Source: Acidiferrimicrobium sp. IK (GTDB lineage: Bacteria; Actinomycetota; Acidimicrobiia; Acidimicrobiales; Palsa-688). From it: a DNA stretch of 64,000 nt. A program made the translations under genes and the position numbers. The notes beneath the pieces are model-generated. The model had not been told where the DNA came from and did no database searches. It saw only the letters and a program-made list of their open reading frames with translations. Location of the stretch: the NCBI RefSeq assembly GCF_025499425.1, contig NZ_JAIMCB010000010.1, positions 124,001-188,000 of the forward strand. Reading direction: 5' to 3'. Positions 50,764 through 60,427 of the stretch are shown piece after piece; the first letter of the stretch is position 1; the number at the start of each line of letters is the position of its first letter.

Positions 50764-52172
50764 ACGCCGCCGCAGCCGTCGCAGCGCCCACCACGCCCCG
50801 GGCCCCGGCCCGGCGCCGCACCGAGCTCGGGTTGATCGTGCTGGCGGTCCTCCTCGTCGGGGGCCTCTACGCCATCGCGGGGCTGGGCAAGGCCGGCTCG
50901 CTCCCCGCCAACATCGTCCCCTTTCTCCTCATCTTCTTCGCGCTGCTCGTCGTCGCCCACGTGGCCATGCGCTACCTGGCCCCCAACGCGGATCCGATCC
51001 TGCTCCCCACCGCCGGCCTGCTCAACGGCGTCGGCTACACGTTCATCGCCCGGCTGTCGAGCTCGCAGGCCTCCAAGCAGGCGGCGTGGACCGCCCTCGG
51101 CTTCCTCGTGTTCATCGCCACCCTGGCCGTCGTCCGGCGAGGGCGAGACCTCGAGCGGTACCGGTACCTGTTCGCGTTCGCCGGCATCGGCCTGCTGCTG
51201 CTGCCGTTGGTCCCCCACATCGGCGAGAACATCAACGGCGCCCGGCTGTGGATCCACCTCGGCTCGTTCAGCTTCCAGCCCGGGGAGCTGGCCAAGCTGG
51301 CCCTCGCGGTGTTCTTCGCGTCCGTGCTGGTCGAACGGGCCGATCTGCTGGCCCACGGCACCGTGCGCATCGGCCGGTTCCTGGTCCTCGACCCCCGCTA
51401 CCTGGCCCCGATCATCGTCGCCTGGGGTCTGTCGCTGCTGATCTTCCTGGCCGAGAACGACCTCGGCTCGTCGTTCCTCTTCTTCGCGCTGTTCATCGGG
51501 ATGCTCTGGATGGCGACCGGGCGGGCCTACTACCTCGGGCTCGGAGTCGGGCTCTTCGCCGCCGGAGCGGTGTTCGCGCTGAAAGTCATCGGTCACGCCC
51601 AGTCCCGGGTGCAGGCCTGGCTGGACCCGTGGGCCCATCCCGAGACCACCGGCTACCAGATCATCCAAGGCCAGTTCGCCATCGCCGACGGCAGCGTCTT
51701 TGGCACCGGGCCCGGACAGTCCAACGCCAGCCACATCCCCTACGCGTCGTCGGACTTCATCTTCGCGGTAGTGGCCAACGAGCTGGGCCTGGTCGGCGCG
51801 GCCGCGCTGCTCATGGGCTACCTGCTGATGGTCGGCACCGGGCTGCGCATCGCGCTGCGCGCCGACCGCCAGTTCGAGAAGCTGCTCGCCGCCGGCCTGG
51901 CGCTCATCCTCGGCGTCCAGACGTTCGTGATCGTCGGAGGCGTGACCCGCCTCATCCCCCTGACCGGAATCACGCTCCCGTTCGTGTCCTACGGCGGCAG
52001 CTCGCTGATCGCCAACTGGATCCTCGTCGCGGTGCTGCTGCGGATCTCCGACGACACCGAGACGCCAATGGTCGTGCGGCCCTCCTCGCTGGTCGAGTTG
52101 AGTGACGTCGGCCTCGACACCGGCATGATCGACCTGGGCACCCCGACCCCGCCGGAATCGGGGGTGTCGTGA
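50760..52172 (+). CDS. rodA: RodA/FtsW-family SEDS peptidoglycan polymerase
   Basis: 470 aa from ATG 50760, which overlaps the pstP stop as ATGA. Ten or more helices. The SEDS signatures are GARLWIHLGSFSFQPGELAKLALAVFFA, AENDLGSSFLFFALFIGMLWMATG (catalytic Asp), and ASSDFIFAVVANELGLVGAAALLMGYL with ITLPFVSYGGSSLIANWILVAVLLRIS. Polymerises glycan strands with the class B PBP encoded directly after it (GTGA overlap). Confidence 0.96.
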   Translation: MNAAAAVAAPTTPRAPARRRTELGLIVLAVLLVGGLYAIAGLGKAGSLPANIVPFLLIFFALLVVAHVAMRYLAPNADPILLPTAGLLNGVGYTFIARLSSSQASKQAAWTALGFLVFIATLAVVRRGRDLERYRYLFAFAGIGLLLLPLVPHIGENINGARLWIHLGSFSFQPGELAKLALAVFFASVLVERADLLAHGTVRIGRFLVLDPRYLAPIIVAWGLSLLIFLAENDLGSSFLFFALFIGMLWMATGRAYYLGLGVGLFAAGAVFALKVIGHAQSRVQAWLDPWAHPETTGYQIIQGQFAIADGSVFGTGPGQSNASHIPYASSDFIFAVVANELGLVGAAALLMGYLLMVGTGLRIALRADRQFEKLLAAGLALILGVQTFVIVGGVTRLIPLTGITLPFVSYGGSSLIANWILVAVLLRISDDTETPMVVRPSSLVELSDVGLDTGMIDLGTPTPPESGVS

Positions 52173-53875
52173 ACCGGCAGATCCGCCTCGTGGGAGCCGG
52201 GGTGATGGTCCTGTTCATAGCCCTGTTCGTCCAGCTCAACTACCTGCAGGTGTTCCACGCCAGCGCCCTCGACAACAACCCGCTCAACGGGTCCCGAGTG
52301 GTGCGGGAGTACGACCGGCCCCGAGGGCAGATCGTGTCCGCCGACGGCCAGCTGCTGGCCACGTCGGTGCCGACCAAGGACCAGTTCAAGTACCAGCGGC
52401 AGTACCCGCTCGGAAGCCTGTTCGCCCAGATCACCGGGTACTTCTCGTTCACCTACGGCGCGGAAGGAGCGGAGAAGACCTACGACAGCATCCTGACCGG
52501 CGCCAACCTGTCCAACTCGCTGCCCACGTCCATCCAGGGACTGCGCAACCTGCTGACCCAGACCAACAAGTCCCAGAGCATCACCCTCACCGTCTCGCAG
52601 AAGATGCAGCAGGCGGCGGCCACCGCCCTGGGCGGGCGGACCGGGACGGTGGTGGCCATCGAGCCGGCCACCGGCGCGGTGCTGGCGCTCTACTCCAACC
52701 CGACCTACGACCCCAACCTCCTTTCCGGCCACAGCCAGACCCAGGTCATGGCCAACTACAAGAAGCTGGTGGCCGCCCCCGGCAACCCGCTGTCGCCCGG
52801 GTCGTACCGCAACACCTGGCCTCCCGGATCGACGTTCAAGATCATCACCTCCTCCGCGGTCTACGACCACAACCCGGCGCTGGCCACCAAGACCTATCCG
52901 GTCCTCAACGCCCTGCAGCTCCCCCAGACCACCTCCCTGCTCCACAACTTCGCCGGGGAGACCTGCGGCGGGCAGCTGCTCAGCCTCTTCACGGTGTCGT
53001 GCAACACCGGATTCGGTGCAATTGGCCTGGATCTCGGCGGCCAGAACCTCTACGACGAGGCCCATTCGTTCGGCTTCGACCAGACCCCGCCGCTGGACCT
53101 GCCCGCGGTGGCTCAGGCCCGCTTCCCGGCGGTGTCCAGCTTCAGCCAGAACCAGCCGGCGATCGCGTTCTCTGCCATCGGTCAGGAGAACGTGTCGGCG
53201 ACCCCCTTGGAGATGGCGCTGGCGGCGGCCGGTATCGCCGACAACGGGACGATCATGGCCCCCCACGTCCTCGACCACGTGACCGACAGCCAAGGCCGGA
53301 CGGTATCGACCTACTCCGACAAGCCGTGGCTGCAGGCGACGTCGCCGGCAACGGCCGGGGCGGTAACCCAGCTCATGCTGAGCGTGGTCAACGCCCCCAA
53401 CGGCACCGGCGGGGCCGCGAAGATCCCCGGCGTGCAGGTGGCGGCCAAGACCGGCACCGCCCAGACCGGGCACAACACCATCGACGCGTGGTTCGCGGCC
53501 TTCGCTCCGGTCCCCAACCCGACGATCGCCGTCGCCGTGCTCCTCCCGGACCAGCCGAGCGGCAACGCGTACCAGGGCGGCACGCTGGCGGCCCCGGTCG
53601 CCAAGGCGGTCATCCAGGCGTGGCTGGCCAGCGGCGCGGCCACGGCCAAGGCGGTGCAGTCGTCGTCCGCGGTGACCAGCCCCTCCACCACTTCCACCAC
53701 CGCTCCTTCCACGACCTCGCCGTCGGTCACCACCCAGGTCACCTCACCGCCGGCGACCTCGCCGGTGACCTCGCCCCCGCTCACCGCCCCGCCGGCGACG
53801 AGTCCCGCCACCACGCTCCCTCCGGCCACCACCCCGCCGACGAGCGCATCCACCAGCCCGACGAGTGCGCCTTGA
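52169..53875 (+). CDS. pbpA: Class B penicillin-binding protein PbpA
   Basis: 568 aa. Anchor IRLVGAGVMVLFIALFVQLNYLQVFHA, dimerisation domain starting NNPLNGSRVVREYDRPRGQIVSADG, then the transpeptidase: PPGSTFKIITS (S221 nucleophile, SxxK), TVSCNTGF (S277-x-N) and AAKTGTAQTG (K427-T-G). The C-terminal ~70 residues are Ser/Thr/Pro repeats (TTSTTAPSTTSPSVTTQ) that probably reach into the wall or are glycosylated. GTG start overlaps rodA. Partner of RodA in cross-linking. Confidence 0.95.
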   Translation: MNRQIRLVGAGVMVLFIALFVQLNYLQVFHASALDNNPLNGSRVVREYDRPRGQIVSADGQLLATSVPTKDQFKYQRQYPLGSLFAQITGYFSFTYGAEGAEKTYDSILTGANLSNSLPTSIQGLRNLLTQTNKSQSITLTVSQKMQQAAATALGGRTGTVVAIEPATGAVLALYSNPTYDPNLLSGHSQTQVMANYKKLVAAPGNPLSPGSYRNTWPPGSTFKIITSSAVYDHNPALATKTYPVLNALQLPQTTSLLHNFAGETCGGQLLSLFTVSCNTGFGAIGLDLGGQNLYDEAHSFGFDQTPPLDLPAVAQARFPAVSSFSQNQPAIAFSAIGQENVSATPLEMALAAAGIADNGTIMAPHVLDHVTDSQGRTVSTYSDKPWLQATSPATAGAVTQLMLSVVNAPNGTGGAAKIPGVQVAAKTGTAQTGHNTIDAWFAAFAPVPNPTIAVAVLLPDQPSGNAYQGGTLAAPVAKAVIQAWLASGAATAKAVQSSSAVTSPSTTSTTAPSTTSPSVTTQVTSPPATSPVTSPPLTAPPATSPATTLPPATTPPTSASTSPTSAP

Positions 53876-53917
53876 CGCTCACCCGGCGGCCTTCCTCCCG
53901 TAAGGTCTGAAACGCCC

Positions 53918-55894
53918 ATGTCCCAGCAGCAGGTCTTCAGCGACCGCTACGAACTGGTGCGCCACATCGCCCGAGGCGGGATGGCCCAGGTGTACCTGGC
54001 CAAGGACATCCTCCTCGACCGCCCTGTCGCGTTGAAGGTCCTCTTCCCTGAGCTGTCGACGGATCAGTCGTTCGTGCAGCGGTTCCGGGCCGAGGCCAAG
54101 GCGGCCGCCAACCTCTCGCACCCCAACATCGTCGCCGTCTACGACTGGGGCCAGGGCGAGCGGACCTACTTCATCGTCATGGAGTTCATCGACGGGTCGA
54201 CGCTCAGCCAGCAGATCCGCCAGGCCCCTCTCGACCCCAACCGGGCCGCGGTGATCGGCGCCGACGTGGCCGCCGCTCTCGAGTTCGCCCACCGGCGGGG
54301 CGTGATCCACCGCGACGTGAAGCCCGGGAACGTGCTGATCGACCAGGCCGGGCAGGTCAAGGTGGCCGACTTCGGCATCGCCCGGGCGGTCGGCGCCGCG
54401 GAAAACCTGACCCAGACCGGGGCGGTCATGGGCACCGCCACCTACTTCTCGCCCGAGCAGGCACAGGGGCTAACCGTCGACGCCCGCAGCGACGTCTACT
54501 CCCTCGGGGTGGTCCTCTACGAGATGGTCGCCGGGCGGGCCCCGTTCACCGGTGACAACCCGGTGACCATCGCCTACAAGCACGTGCGGGAGGAGCCGCC
54601 GTCGCTGGCCCAGGCCCGACCGGGCCTCCCCCCGGCCTACGAGGCCATCGTCATGAAGGCCATGGCCAAGGACCCCGCCGCCCGGTACCAGACCGCCGGC
54701 GAGCTGCGGGCCGACCTGCTGCGCTTCGCGCAGGGCCAGGCCGTCACCGCCGGCGACTACGCCCCGACCGTCGTAGGCGGCGCGGTCGGCGCCGCGGCCA
54801 CCCGCGTCCAGCCGGCGGCCGACAGCACCCGGGTCGTTCCGGTCCCCGGCCCCGGCGACCGCAGAGCCGCCGCCTTGGCCGCCGCCGAGGAGGACACCGA
54901 ACGGTCCCGGACCGCCTTGTTCGTCGGGCTGCTGGTCGCGCTGCTGGTCGTCCTCGGAGTGCTGCTGTTCTTCCTCGGCCGCCAGGTCGGGTGGTGGTCC
55001 TCGTCGTCGGGGACCACCAAGATCATCCCGAACGACATCATCGGCAAGCCGGTGGCCGCGGCCCAAAGCGAGCTGTCCGGGCTCGGCTTCACCAAGATCA
55101 CCCAGACCGGCGCCAAGAGCGACTCGGTCAACCAGGGCCTGGTCATCAGCAGCAGCCCGGCGGCGGGAACCAGCACGTCCACCACCACGCCGATCGTGCT
55201 CACCTACAGCACCGGCCCGACGTCGGTGCAGATACCCAACGTCACCAACCAGACCCAGGACGCGGCGACCACCACCCTACGGGCCGCCGGGTTCCAGGTC
55301 ACCGTCGGCCCGTCCCAGAACTCCTCGACGATCCCCGCCGGCATCGTCATCAGCACCAACCCGGCCGCCGGCCAGCAGGCCCCCAAAGGGTCCAGCGTGC
55401 AGCTGATCCTGTCGTCGGGACAAAAGCAGGTCCAGATCCCGGCGCTCGCCGGCCAGGACAGCGTCACCGCCAGCAACACGTTGGGCAAGTTGGGTTTCAA
55501 CGTCACCCAGGCCAATGAGGCGTCGACCAAGTACCCCGCCGGCCAGGTCACCCGCACCGACCCCCCCGCCGGCTCCAGCGAGCCGTTCGGCTCCCAGGTC
55601 ACCCTCTACGTGTCGACCGGCGCCCAGGTACCCAACGTGGTCGGCCTGTCCCAGTCCGCGGCCCAGCAGAAGCTCGCCGCCGCCGGCCTCACCGCCACCC
55701 CGACAAACGCCCCCACCGCGGACCCGAGCCAGGTGGGCGTGGTGACCAGCCAGAATCCCGCGGGCGGGACTCAGGTGGCGCCGGGCAGCGCGGTGGCCAT
55801 CGTGATCGGCACCGCCGAGCCTTCGACCACCACGACCAGCACCACGATGCCGCCCTCCACGACGTCGACGCCGTCTACGACCGCGTCGACCTAG
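53918..55894 (+). CDS. pknB: PASTA-domain Ser/Thr protein kinase PknB
   Basis: 658 aa. Kinase domain 10-275: [26 protein letters not shown] (Gly loop and Lys), [14 protein letters not shown] (HRD), [11 protein letters not shown] (DFG), [31 protein letters not shown]. Juxtamembrane linker, helix [23 protein letters not shown], then four PASTA repeats ([86 protein letters not shown]) that sense muropeptides or lipid II. Ser/Thr tail. Its last 20 bases overlap the convergent trpG end. Only one kinase is encoded, where Mycobacterium has pknA and pknB. Confidence 0.96.
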   Translation: MSQQQVFSDRYELVRHIARGGMAQVYLAKDILLDRPVALKVLFPELSTDQSFVQRFRAEAKAAANLSHPNIVAVYDWGQGERTYFIVMEFIDGSTLSQQIRQAPLDPNRAAVIGADVAAALEFAHRRGVIHRDVKPGNVLIDQAGQVKVADFGIARAVGAAENLTQTGAVMGTATYFSPEQAQGLTVDARSDVYSLGVVLYEMVAGRAPFTGDNPVTIAYKHVREEPPSLAQARPGLPPAYEAIVMKAMAKDPAARYQTAGELRADLLRFAQGQAVTAGDYAPTVVGGAVGAAATRVQPAADSTRVVPVPGPGDRRAAALAAAEEDTERSRTALFVGLLVALLVVLGVLLFFLGRQVGWWSSSSGTTKIIPNDIIGKPVAAAQSELSGLGFTKITQTGAKSDSVNQGLVISSSPAAGTSTSTTTPIVLTYSTGPTSVQIPNVTNQTQDAATTTLRAAGFQVTVGPSQNSSTIPAGIVISTNPAAGQQAPKGSSVQLILSSGQKQVQIPALAGQDSVTASNTLGKLGFNVTQANEASTKYPAGQVTRTDPPAGSSEPFGSQVTLYVSTGAQVPNVVGLSQSAAQQKLAAAGLTATPTNAPTADPSQVGVVTSQNPAGGTQVAPGSAVAIVIGTAEPSTTTTSTTMPPSTTSTPSTTAST

Positions 55895-56528
55895 CCTCGC
55901 GGCGCTCGCCGGCTGCGGCCGGGCCGGCGGCGACCGCTGCGGCGATGGCGCCGGCCTGGCCGCAGGCCTCCAGCCAGTTGGCGACCATCCGGTGACCGCC
56001 GGCGGTCAGGATCGACTCCGGGTGGAACTGCACACCCTCCACCGCCAACTCCCGGTGCCGCAGGCCCATGAGGGTGCCGTCTTCGGTCCACGCCGTGGCT
56101 TCCAGCTGGGGCGGTAGGCCCGAGGGGTCGACCACGAGGGAGTGGTAACGGGTCGCGGTGAGCGGGTCGGGCAGGCCGGCGAACACGCCCCGCCCGTCGT
56201 GGGTCACCTCGGAGGTCTTGCCGTGCATCACCGCGGTGCGCACCACCGGCGCCCCCCACGCCGCGCCGATGGCCTGGTGGCCGAGGCACACGCCGAAGAC
56301 CGGGACCTCGCCGGCGGCCGCTCGGATGAGCTCGATGGTGATTCCAGCGTCCTCTGGGCGGCCCGGGCCCGGCGAGATCAGGATCCCGGCGGGCCGCATG
56401 GCCAGCGCGTCACGCACCTCCAGGCGGTCGTTGCGGACCACTACCGGCTCCGCCCCCAGCTGGCCGAGGTACTGGACCAGGTTGTAGACGAACGAGTCGT
56501 AGTTGTCCACCACCAGGATCCGGGTCAT
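55875..56528 (-). CDS. trpG: Anthranilate/aminodeoxychorismate synthase glutaminase subunit
   Basis: 217 aa class I glutamine amidotransferase. Begins [42 protein letters not shown]; nucleophile [11 protein letters not shown]; and [13 protein letters not shown] with the His-x-Glu of the triad. It hydrolyses glutamine to feed ammonia to TrpE or PabB; neither partner is nearby, so trpG versus pabA stays open. In mycobacteria the homologous gene sits at the same place between crgA and pknB. Confidence 0.93.
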   Translation of the reverse strand: MTRILVVDNYDSFVYNLVQYLGQLGAEPVVVRNDRLEVRDALAMRPAGILISPGPGRPEDAGITIELIRAAAGEVPVFGVCLGHQAIGAAWGAPVVRTAVMHGKTSEVTHDGRGVFAGLPDPLTATRYHSLVVDPSGLPPQLEATAWTEDGTLMGLRHRELAVEGVQFHPESILTAGGHRMVANWLEACGQAGAIAAAVAAGPAAAGERREARSTRS

Positions 56529-56546
56529 CGGCCGGCGAGGTTACCG

Positions 56547-56622
56547 CCGGCCAGGGGCGCGGGCGCCGGCCAGGGGCGCGGGCGCCGGCCAGGGGCGCGG
56601 GCGCCGGCCAGGGGCGCCGGCC
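56547..56622. repeat. 19-bp GC-rich tandem repeat, four copies
   Basis: CCGGCCAGGGGCGCGGGCG repeats exactly at 56547, 56566, 56585 and, with a truncated end, 56604. It fills the region between the divergent trpG and crgA genes, where their promoters should be. Each unit contains GCCGGC-type dyads, so strong alternative hairpins are possible. The rest of 56529-56701 is GC-rich with no gene. Confidence 0.85.
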
Positions 56623-56701
56623 CCGCCGCTGGGGCGCTGGCCGCCCCCGCGGCTGCCGGCCGCTGGGGTGCGGATGCCGGCGGTCGCCTACGCTGGCGCC
56701 C

Positions 56702-57025
56702 ATGGCCAGGAGGACCAAGGACGCGCCCGGTCGGGTAACACCCAAGGGAGGACCGGCGCGGGCGCGCGGCGGCTCCTCGAGGGCTGGTACCGAGGAGTCG
56801 GGTCGCCCGGCGAGCGGCCGCTACACCGCTCCCGTCCCCCACGAGTGGGACAGGAGCTCCCCGTGGTGGGTCCCGGTGCTGATGCTGGCCCTGTTCGGCA
56901 TCGGCGTGCTCGGTATCGTCTTGAACTACCTCGGCGTGCTGCCCGGCGGCGCCAGCAACGTCTATCTGCTGATCGGCCTCGGCTGCATCGTCGCCGGGTT
57001 CATCACCGCCACCCAGTACCGGTGA
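56702..57025 (+). CDS. crgA: Cell division protein CrgA
   Basis: 107 aa. Hydrophilic basic N-terminus (MARRTKDAPGRVTPKGG), then HEWDRSSPWWVPVLMLALFGIGVLGIVLNYLGVLPGGASNVYLLIGLGCIVAGFITATQYR, the two-helix CrgA domain with the family's S-P-x-W-W-V, N-Y-L and G-F-x-x-A-T-x-Y-R elements. It bridges divisome proteins and is essentially confined to Actinomycetota, which supports the assignment of the window. Confidence 0.95.
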   Translation: MARRTKDAPGRVTPKGGPARARGGSSRAGTEESGRPASGRYTAPVPHEWDRSSPWWVPVLMLALFGIGVLGIVLNYLGVLPGGASNVYLLIGLGCIVAGFITATQYR

Positions 57026-57099
57026 CCCCGCTACCGGCAGCTGATACCGGCGGCGGCTGCCCCGCCGCGACCGGCACCAGCTGAGTTACACCGCTGTTA

Positions 57100-57134
57100 C
57101 TCGTCCCCAGATTCATCCACAACCTGGGGACGAG
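57100..57134. terminator. Perfect 11-bp hairpin between convergent crgA and peroxiredoxin genes
   Basis: CTCGTCCCCAG (57100-57110) and CTGGGGACGAG (57124-57134) are exact complements around a 13-base AT-rich loop. No T-tract follows. It stands between two convergent genes, so a bidirectional terminator is most likely. The loop contains TCATCCACA, one mismatch from a DnaA box, but it stands alone. Confidence 0.75.
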
Positions 57135-57171
57135 CGATGTGACGGGCGCCACTCCGTCACGGCGTAGCGTC

Positions 57172-57804
57172 CTACTTGGGCTGAGGGGTGAGGCGCAGGT
57201 ACGGGCGGAGGGTGTTCCAACCTGCCGGGAACTTCTCCTTGGCCGCCTCGTCGGAGATGGCCGGGGCGATGATCACGTCGTCGCCCTCCTTCCAGTCCGC
57301 GGGGGTGGAAACCTGGTGCTTGGCGGTGAGCTGCAGCGAGTCAAGGACCCGCAGGATCTCCTGGAAGTTGCGGCCGGTGCTCTGCGGGTAGGTGATCGTC
57401 AGCTTGATCTTCTTGTCCGGCCCGATGATGAAGACCGAACGCACGGTCACGCTGTCGCCGGCGTTGGGGTGGATCATCCCGTACAGGTCAGCGACCTTGC
57501 GGTCGGGGTCGGCGATGATCGGAAAGTTGACCGTGGTCCCCTGCGTCTCGTTGATGTCGGGGATCCAACCCTTGTGGGACTCGACGGTGTCGACGCTGAT
57601 CGCGATCACCTTGGTGTTGCGCTTGTCGAACTCGTCCTTGAGCCGAGCCACCGCGCCTAGCTCCGTGGTGCACACCGGCGTGAAGTCCTTCGGGTGGGAG
57701 AACAGCACCCCCCAGCTGTCGCCGAGCCACTCATGGAAGGAGATGGTCCCCTCCGAGGTCTCAGTCGTGAAATCGGGGGCTTCGTCACCGAGCTGCAGAG
57801 CCAT
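57172..57804 (-). CDS. 1-Cys peroxiredoxin (Prx6-like)
   Basis: 210 aa. MALQLGDEAPDFTTETSEGTISFHEWLGDSWGVLFSHPKDFTPVCTTELG gives the peroxidatic Cys in PVCTTE. IADPDRKVADLYGMIHPNAGDSVTVRSVFIIGPDKKIKLTITYPQSTGRNFQEILRVLDSLQL is the long Prx6 C-terminal part; no resolving Cys is seen. Reduces hydrogen peroxide and organic peroxides. ATG start with AGGAGG. Sits between crgA and mscS, away from the usual origin gene order. Confidence 0.95.
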   Translation of the reverse strand: MALQLGDEAPDFTTETSEGTISFHEWLGDSWGVLFSHPKDFTPVCTTELGAVARLKDEFDKRNTKVIAISVDTVESHKGWIPDINETQGTTVNFPIIADPDRKVADLYGMIHPNAGDSVTVRSVFIIGPDKKIKLTITYPQSTGRNFQEILRVLDSLQLTAKHQVSTPADWKEGDDVIIAPAISDEAAKEKFPAGWNTLRPYLRLTPQPK

Positions 57805-57914
57805 GGGTTCCTCCTGGAGATGTCCGGCTGGAATGTTTCCGGCACGTGTCACGAGCCGATGAGCAGCACGGTACCGCAAGCCGGGATGGAAAGTCGATCC
57901 ATCTACTCAACATT

Positions 57915-59045
57915 TCAGCCCCGGCGGCGGAACCGGCGGGGAGGCGTGGCGGAGGAGCGCTCGGTCGGCCCGCCAGGGGCGGTCCCGGACCCGGCGGCGC
58001 CACTGGCGGTGGTCACGCCGGCGTCAGCACTGGCAGCGGGCGCGGCGGCGGCAACACCGGCCGGGCTTGCGGCGGGGGGCGCCGGCGACAGCGCCGGCGG
58101 GTCCTCAGCCCAGGCCAGACCCTCGACCCGCAGGGCCTCGAGGATGGCTAGGCGAAGCTCCCGGGCCGCCCGATAGTGGCTGCCCGGAGTGGTGTGGGCG
58201 ATCACCCGGAGCGTCACACTGTCGTTGTCGGTCGCCTGCACGCCCACGAAGGCGGGCGGGGCACTGAACACGCTCTCCCACTCCGGCCGGGCCGCCAGCC
58301 GGCGGGCGGCGGCCTCCGCCTCGTGACCCGCGGCGACCAGATCGGTGCCATGGGGGACCATGATGTCGACGAGCGCCGCGCTGTCGGTCTCCGTGCTGTT
58401 GCCGACCGCTCGGATGTCCCCGTTGGGGACGTACCAGACCATCCCGTCCAGCGCCCGCACCCGGGTCGTGCGGAGATTCACGCTTTCCACGACTCCTGTC
58501 GTGCCCGACGAGTTGATGGTGATGCTGTCGCCCACGCCGTACTGGTCCTCGGCCAGGATGAGCACGCCCGATAGGAAGTCCTTGACCAGGGTCTGGGCGC
58601 CGAAGCCAACCGCCGCGCCGATCACCGTGGCGGTGGCCACGAACGGCGCCAGGTTGATGCTCAGCTCCCCGAGGGCGGTCAGGAACGCCACGATCCAGAT
58701 GATCGCCTTGAGGATGCTCGTGATCACCCCGGCCAGGGTGCGAGCCCGGTCGGCTCCCCGGGGCGTGGCCTTGACCAGCGGCGACACCAGCCTGAGGGAC
58801 CCCACCAGGCGGCGGGACAGGCGGGAGACCAGCCGGGTGATCACGAATGCGATGACGAACACCAGAACGATCCGCAGCGGGCCGACCGCGTAGACCTGGA
58901 CGTCGTGGGCGGTCGAGCTGCCCACCCCGACGCTGGTGAGGAACTGGTAGATCACCCCGCGGTCGTTGGTAGCCGACCCGCTGGCGACACCGAGGAGGGT
59001 GCTCAGTGCGGAGTGGACGTGGTGAGGGGCGGAGGCGTCGATCAT
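57915..59045 (-). CDS. MscS-family mechanosensitive channel
   Basis: 376 aa. Helices PLRIVLVFVIAFVITRLVSRL and AGVITSILKAIIWIVAFLTALGELSI lead to the pore helix APFVATATVIGAAVGFGAQTLVKDFLSGVLILAEDQYGVGDSITINS, the MscS core followed by the beta domain (GVVESVNLRTTRVRALDGMVWYVPNGDI). The C-terminal cytoplasmic vestibule is present; a ~55-residue Ala/Pro tail is added. Releases solutes on osmotic downshock. Confidence 0.93.
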   Translation of the reverse strand: MIDASAPHHVHSALSTLLGVASGSATNDRGVIYQFLTSVGVGSSTAHDVQVYAVGPLRIVLVFVIAFVITRLVSRLSRRLVGSLRLVSPLVKATPRGADRARTLAGVITSILKAIIWIVAFLTALGELSINLAPFVATATVIGAAVGFGAQTLVKDFLSGVLILAEDQYGVGDSITINSSGTTGVVESVNLRTTRVRALDGMVWYVPNGDIRAVGNSTETDSAALVDIMVPHGTDLVAAGHEAEAAARRLAARPEWESVFSAPPAFVGVQATDNDSVTLRVIAHTTPGSHYRAARELRLAILEALRVEGLAWAEDPPALSPAPPAASPAGVAAAAPAASADAGVTTASGAAGSGTAPGGPTERSSATPPRRFRRRG

Positions 59046-59150
59046 CGCGATGGAGGTGGAGAAAAGGGGCCGGCGCGGCCCGCCGGCAGGAGTAGCGGCA
59101 CAGGCCCTGCCGCGGGCGGGGCTCGACCCCCGCGTGAGCCACCCTAACTG

Positions 59151-60221
59151 TCAACGGGTGAGGATCGCGACCGTCACCAAGAGGTTGTAAAGCCCGTGGC
59201 CGATCATCCCTGCGGCCAGCCGACCGGTGAGCTGAGCGGCCAGACCGAGCAGCACGCCGAACGCGCCGATGACCACCACCACCTCGACGTTGCCCAGCCC
59301 GCTCGTCGGGTTGAGATGTGCCAGCCCGAACAGGCCAGCCTGGGCGAACACCGCCCCGATCGGCCCGAGCCGGGAGCTCAGCGCAGCACGCACCAGCCCC
59401 CGGAAGAACAGCTCCTCGAAGATCGGCGCCCCGACCGACACGATCACCGCGATCACCGCGAACCCGGCGGTGTTATGGGTCTGACCGTCGATCAGCTGCG
59501 TGTTGCTCCCCGACAGACGGGTCCCGACGAACGCATGGGACAACACCGCCGTGGCGACCAGACCGGCAACGGTGACCAGAGGCCCCCACCCGAGGTCGGC
59601 GGGACGGAACCGGGCACCGAAGTCCCGGCGGAGCGACCCCGTGCCGTACCGGCGGGCCACGAAGATGCAGGCGCCGAGCATCCCAGCCCACAGGCCGAGC
59701 TCGCCGGCCAGGACGACCAGCGCTGAGGTGCTGCCGGCGCCGGTGACCGCCCCAGCGAGCGCACCGATTACGCCCCCGGCGACCTCCCCGATCGCGAGGC
59801 CGAGCAGGGCCCACCACGCGGCGCGAGCCGGCATACGGGTCGCGGACGGCCCATCGGCGGCGCCACAGTGATCGGGCGGCGGATCTGGCGGCGTCCGTAG
59901 CGGGGACGTCGGCGGCGGTGAGGGCGGCGGCCAGTAGCCGGCCGGCGGCGCTGGCGGTGAGGGCGGCGGCCAGTAGCCGGCCGGCGGCGCTGGCGGTGAG
60001 GGCGGCGGCCAGTAGCCGGCCGGCGGCGCTGGCGGTGAGGGCGGCTGGCGGTAGGCGGGGGCTCGACCGGTGGTGTGGCTCCAGCGGGCCCCGTCCCACC
60101 ACCTGACGCTGCCGGGGAACCCAGTCGGGTCGGCGTACCAGCCGGGAGGCGGCAAATGCGCGGGCGCTGGCCCGCTCACCGCGCCGCCGCAGGATGTGGC
60201 ACCGTGGTGCTCGCCGTCCAC
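59151..60221 (-). CDS. DUF2510 - proline-repeat - CPBP intramembrane protease
   Basis: 356 aa with three parts. Residues 20-55 form DUF2510 (LPPPGWYADPTGFPGSVRWWDGARWSHTT), a small Trp-rich domain common in actinobacterial membrane proteins. Next, three exact PPSPPAPPAGYWP repeats. Then a membrane domain of about eight helices with PIFEELFFRGLVRAAL (EExxxR), FGLAHLNPTSG and MIGHGLYNLLV, the metal-site motifs of the CPBP (Abi/Rce1) family. CPBP enzymes cleave or act on membrane-bound peptides; the target is unknown. GTG start; divergent from the rpmH operon. Confidence 0.9.
   Translation of the reverse strand: MDGEHHGATSCGGAVSGPAPAHLPPPGWYADPTGFPGSVRWWDGARWSHTTGRAPAYRQPPSPPAPPAGYWPPPSPPAPPAGYWPPPSPPAPPAGYWPPPSPPPTSPLRTPPDPPPDHCGAADGPSATRMPARAAWWALLGLAIGEVAGGVIGALAGAVTGAGSTSALVVLAGELGLWAGMLGACIFVARRYGTGSLRRDFGARFRPADLGWGPLVTVAGLVATAVLSHAFVGTRLSGSNTQLIDGQTHNTAGFAVIAVIVSVGAPIFEELFFRGLVRAALSSRLGPIGAVFAQAGLFGLAHLNPTSGLGNVEVVVVIGAFGVLLGLAAQLTGRLAAGMIGHGLYNLLVTVAILTR
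59931..60047. repeat. 39-bp tandem repeat, three copies, inside the CPBP gene
   Basis: CCAGTAGCCGGCCGGCGGCG begins units at 59931, 59970 and 60009, exactly 39 bases apart and virtually identical. It encodes the 13-residue PPSPPAPPAGYWP unit; partial units flank it on both sides. Near identity implies recent duplication or ongoing homogenisation. Confidence 0.9.
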
Positions 60222-60226
60222 ACATT

Positions 60227-60247
60227 GTGAACGTACGCGCCGTTCAC
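60227..60247. promoter_or_regulatory. Inverted repeat upstream of the CPBP gene
   Basis: GTGAACG and CGTTCAC, perfect 7-base arms with a 7-base spacer, lie just before the CPBP GTG start and about 190 bases before rpmH. It may be an operator for the CPBP gene. The remaining bases to 60427 must carry the rpmH promoter; I cannot assign -35/-10 boxes with confidence. Confidence 0.4.
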
Positions 60248-60427
60248 TTCGATCACGGCGCGGGCGAGGGACGAGGCCCGGACGGGCCGGGAGCGAGGGG
60301 CGAGTGGCGTGCGGCCTCGCACTGTTCTACCCTTGCTCAACGTGCCCGCGGGCCGTCTGGACTGACGCGCATCGCCGTTGCTCATCCGGCACGGCGCAGC
60401 GGCCGGGCCTTCAAACTGACGGCACTC

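Noticed and set aside
57109-57124. DnaA-box-like TCATCCACA as a sign of oriC
   Set aside because: A single near-match in a hairpin loop, no cluster of boxes, no AT-rich unwinding region and no dnaA nearby.
60227-60247. LexA/SOS box at GAAC...GTTC upstream of the CPBP gene
   Set aside because: Actinobacterial LexA sites have GAAC and GTTC separated by four bases; here nine separate them.
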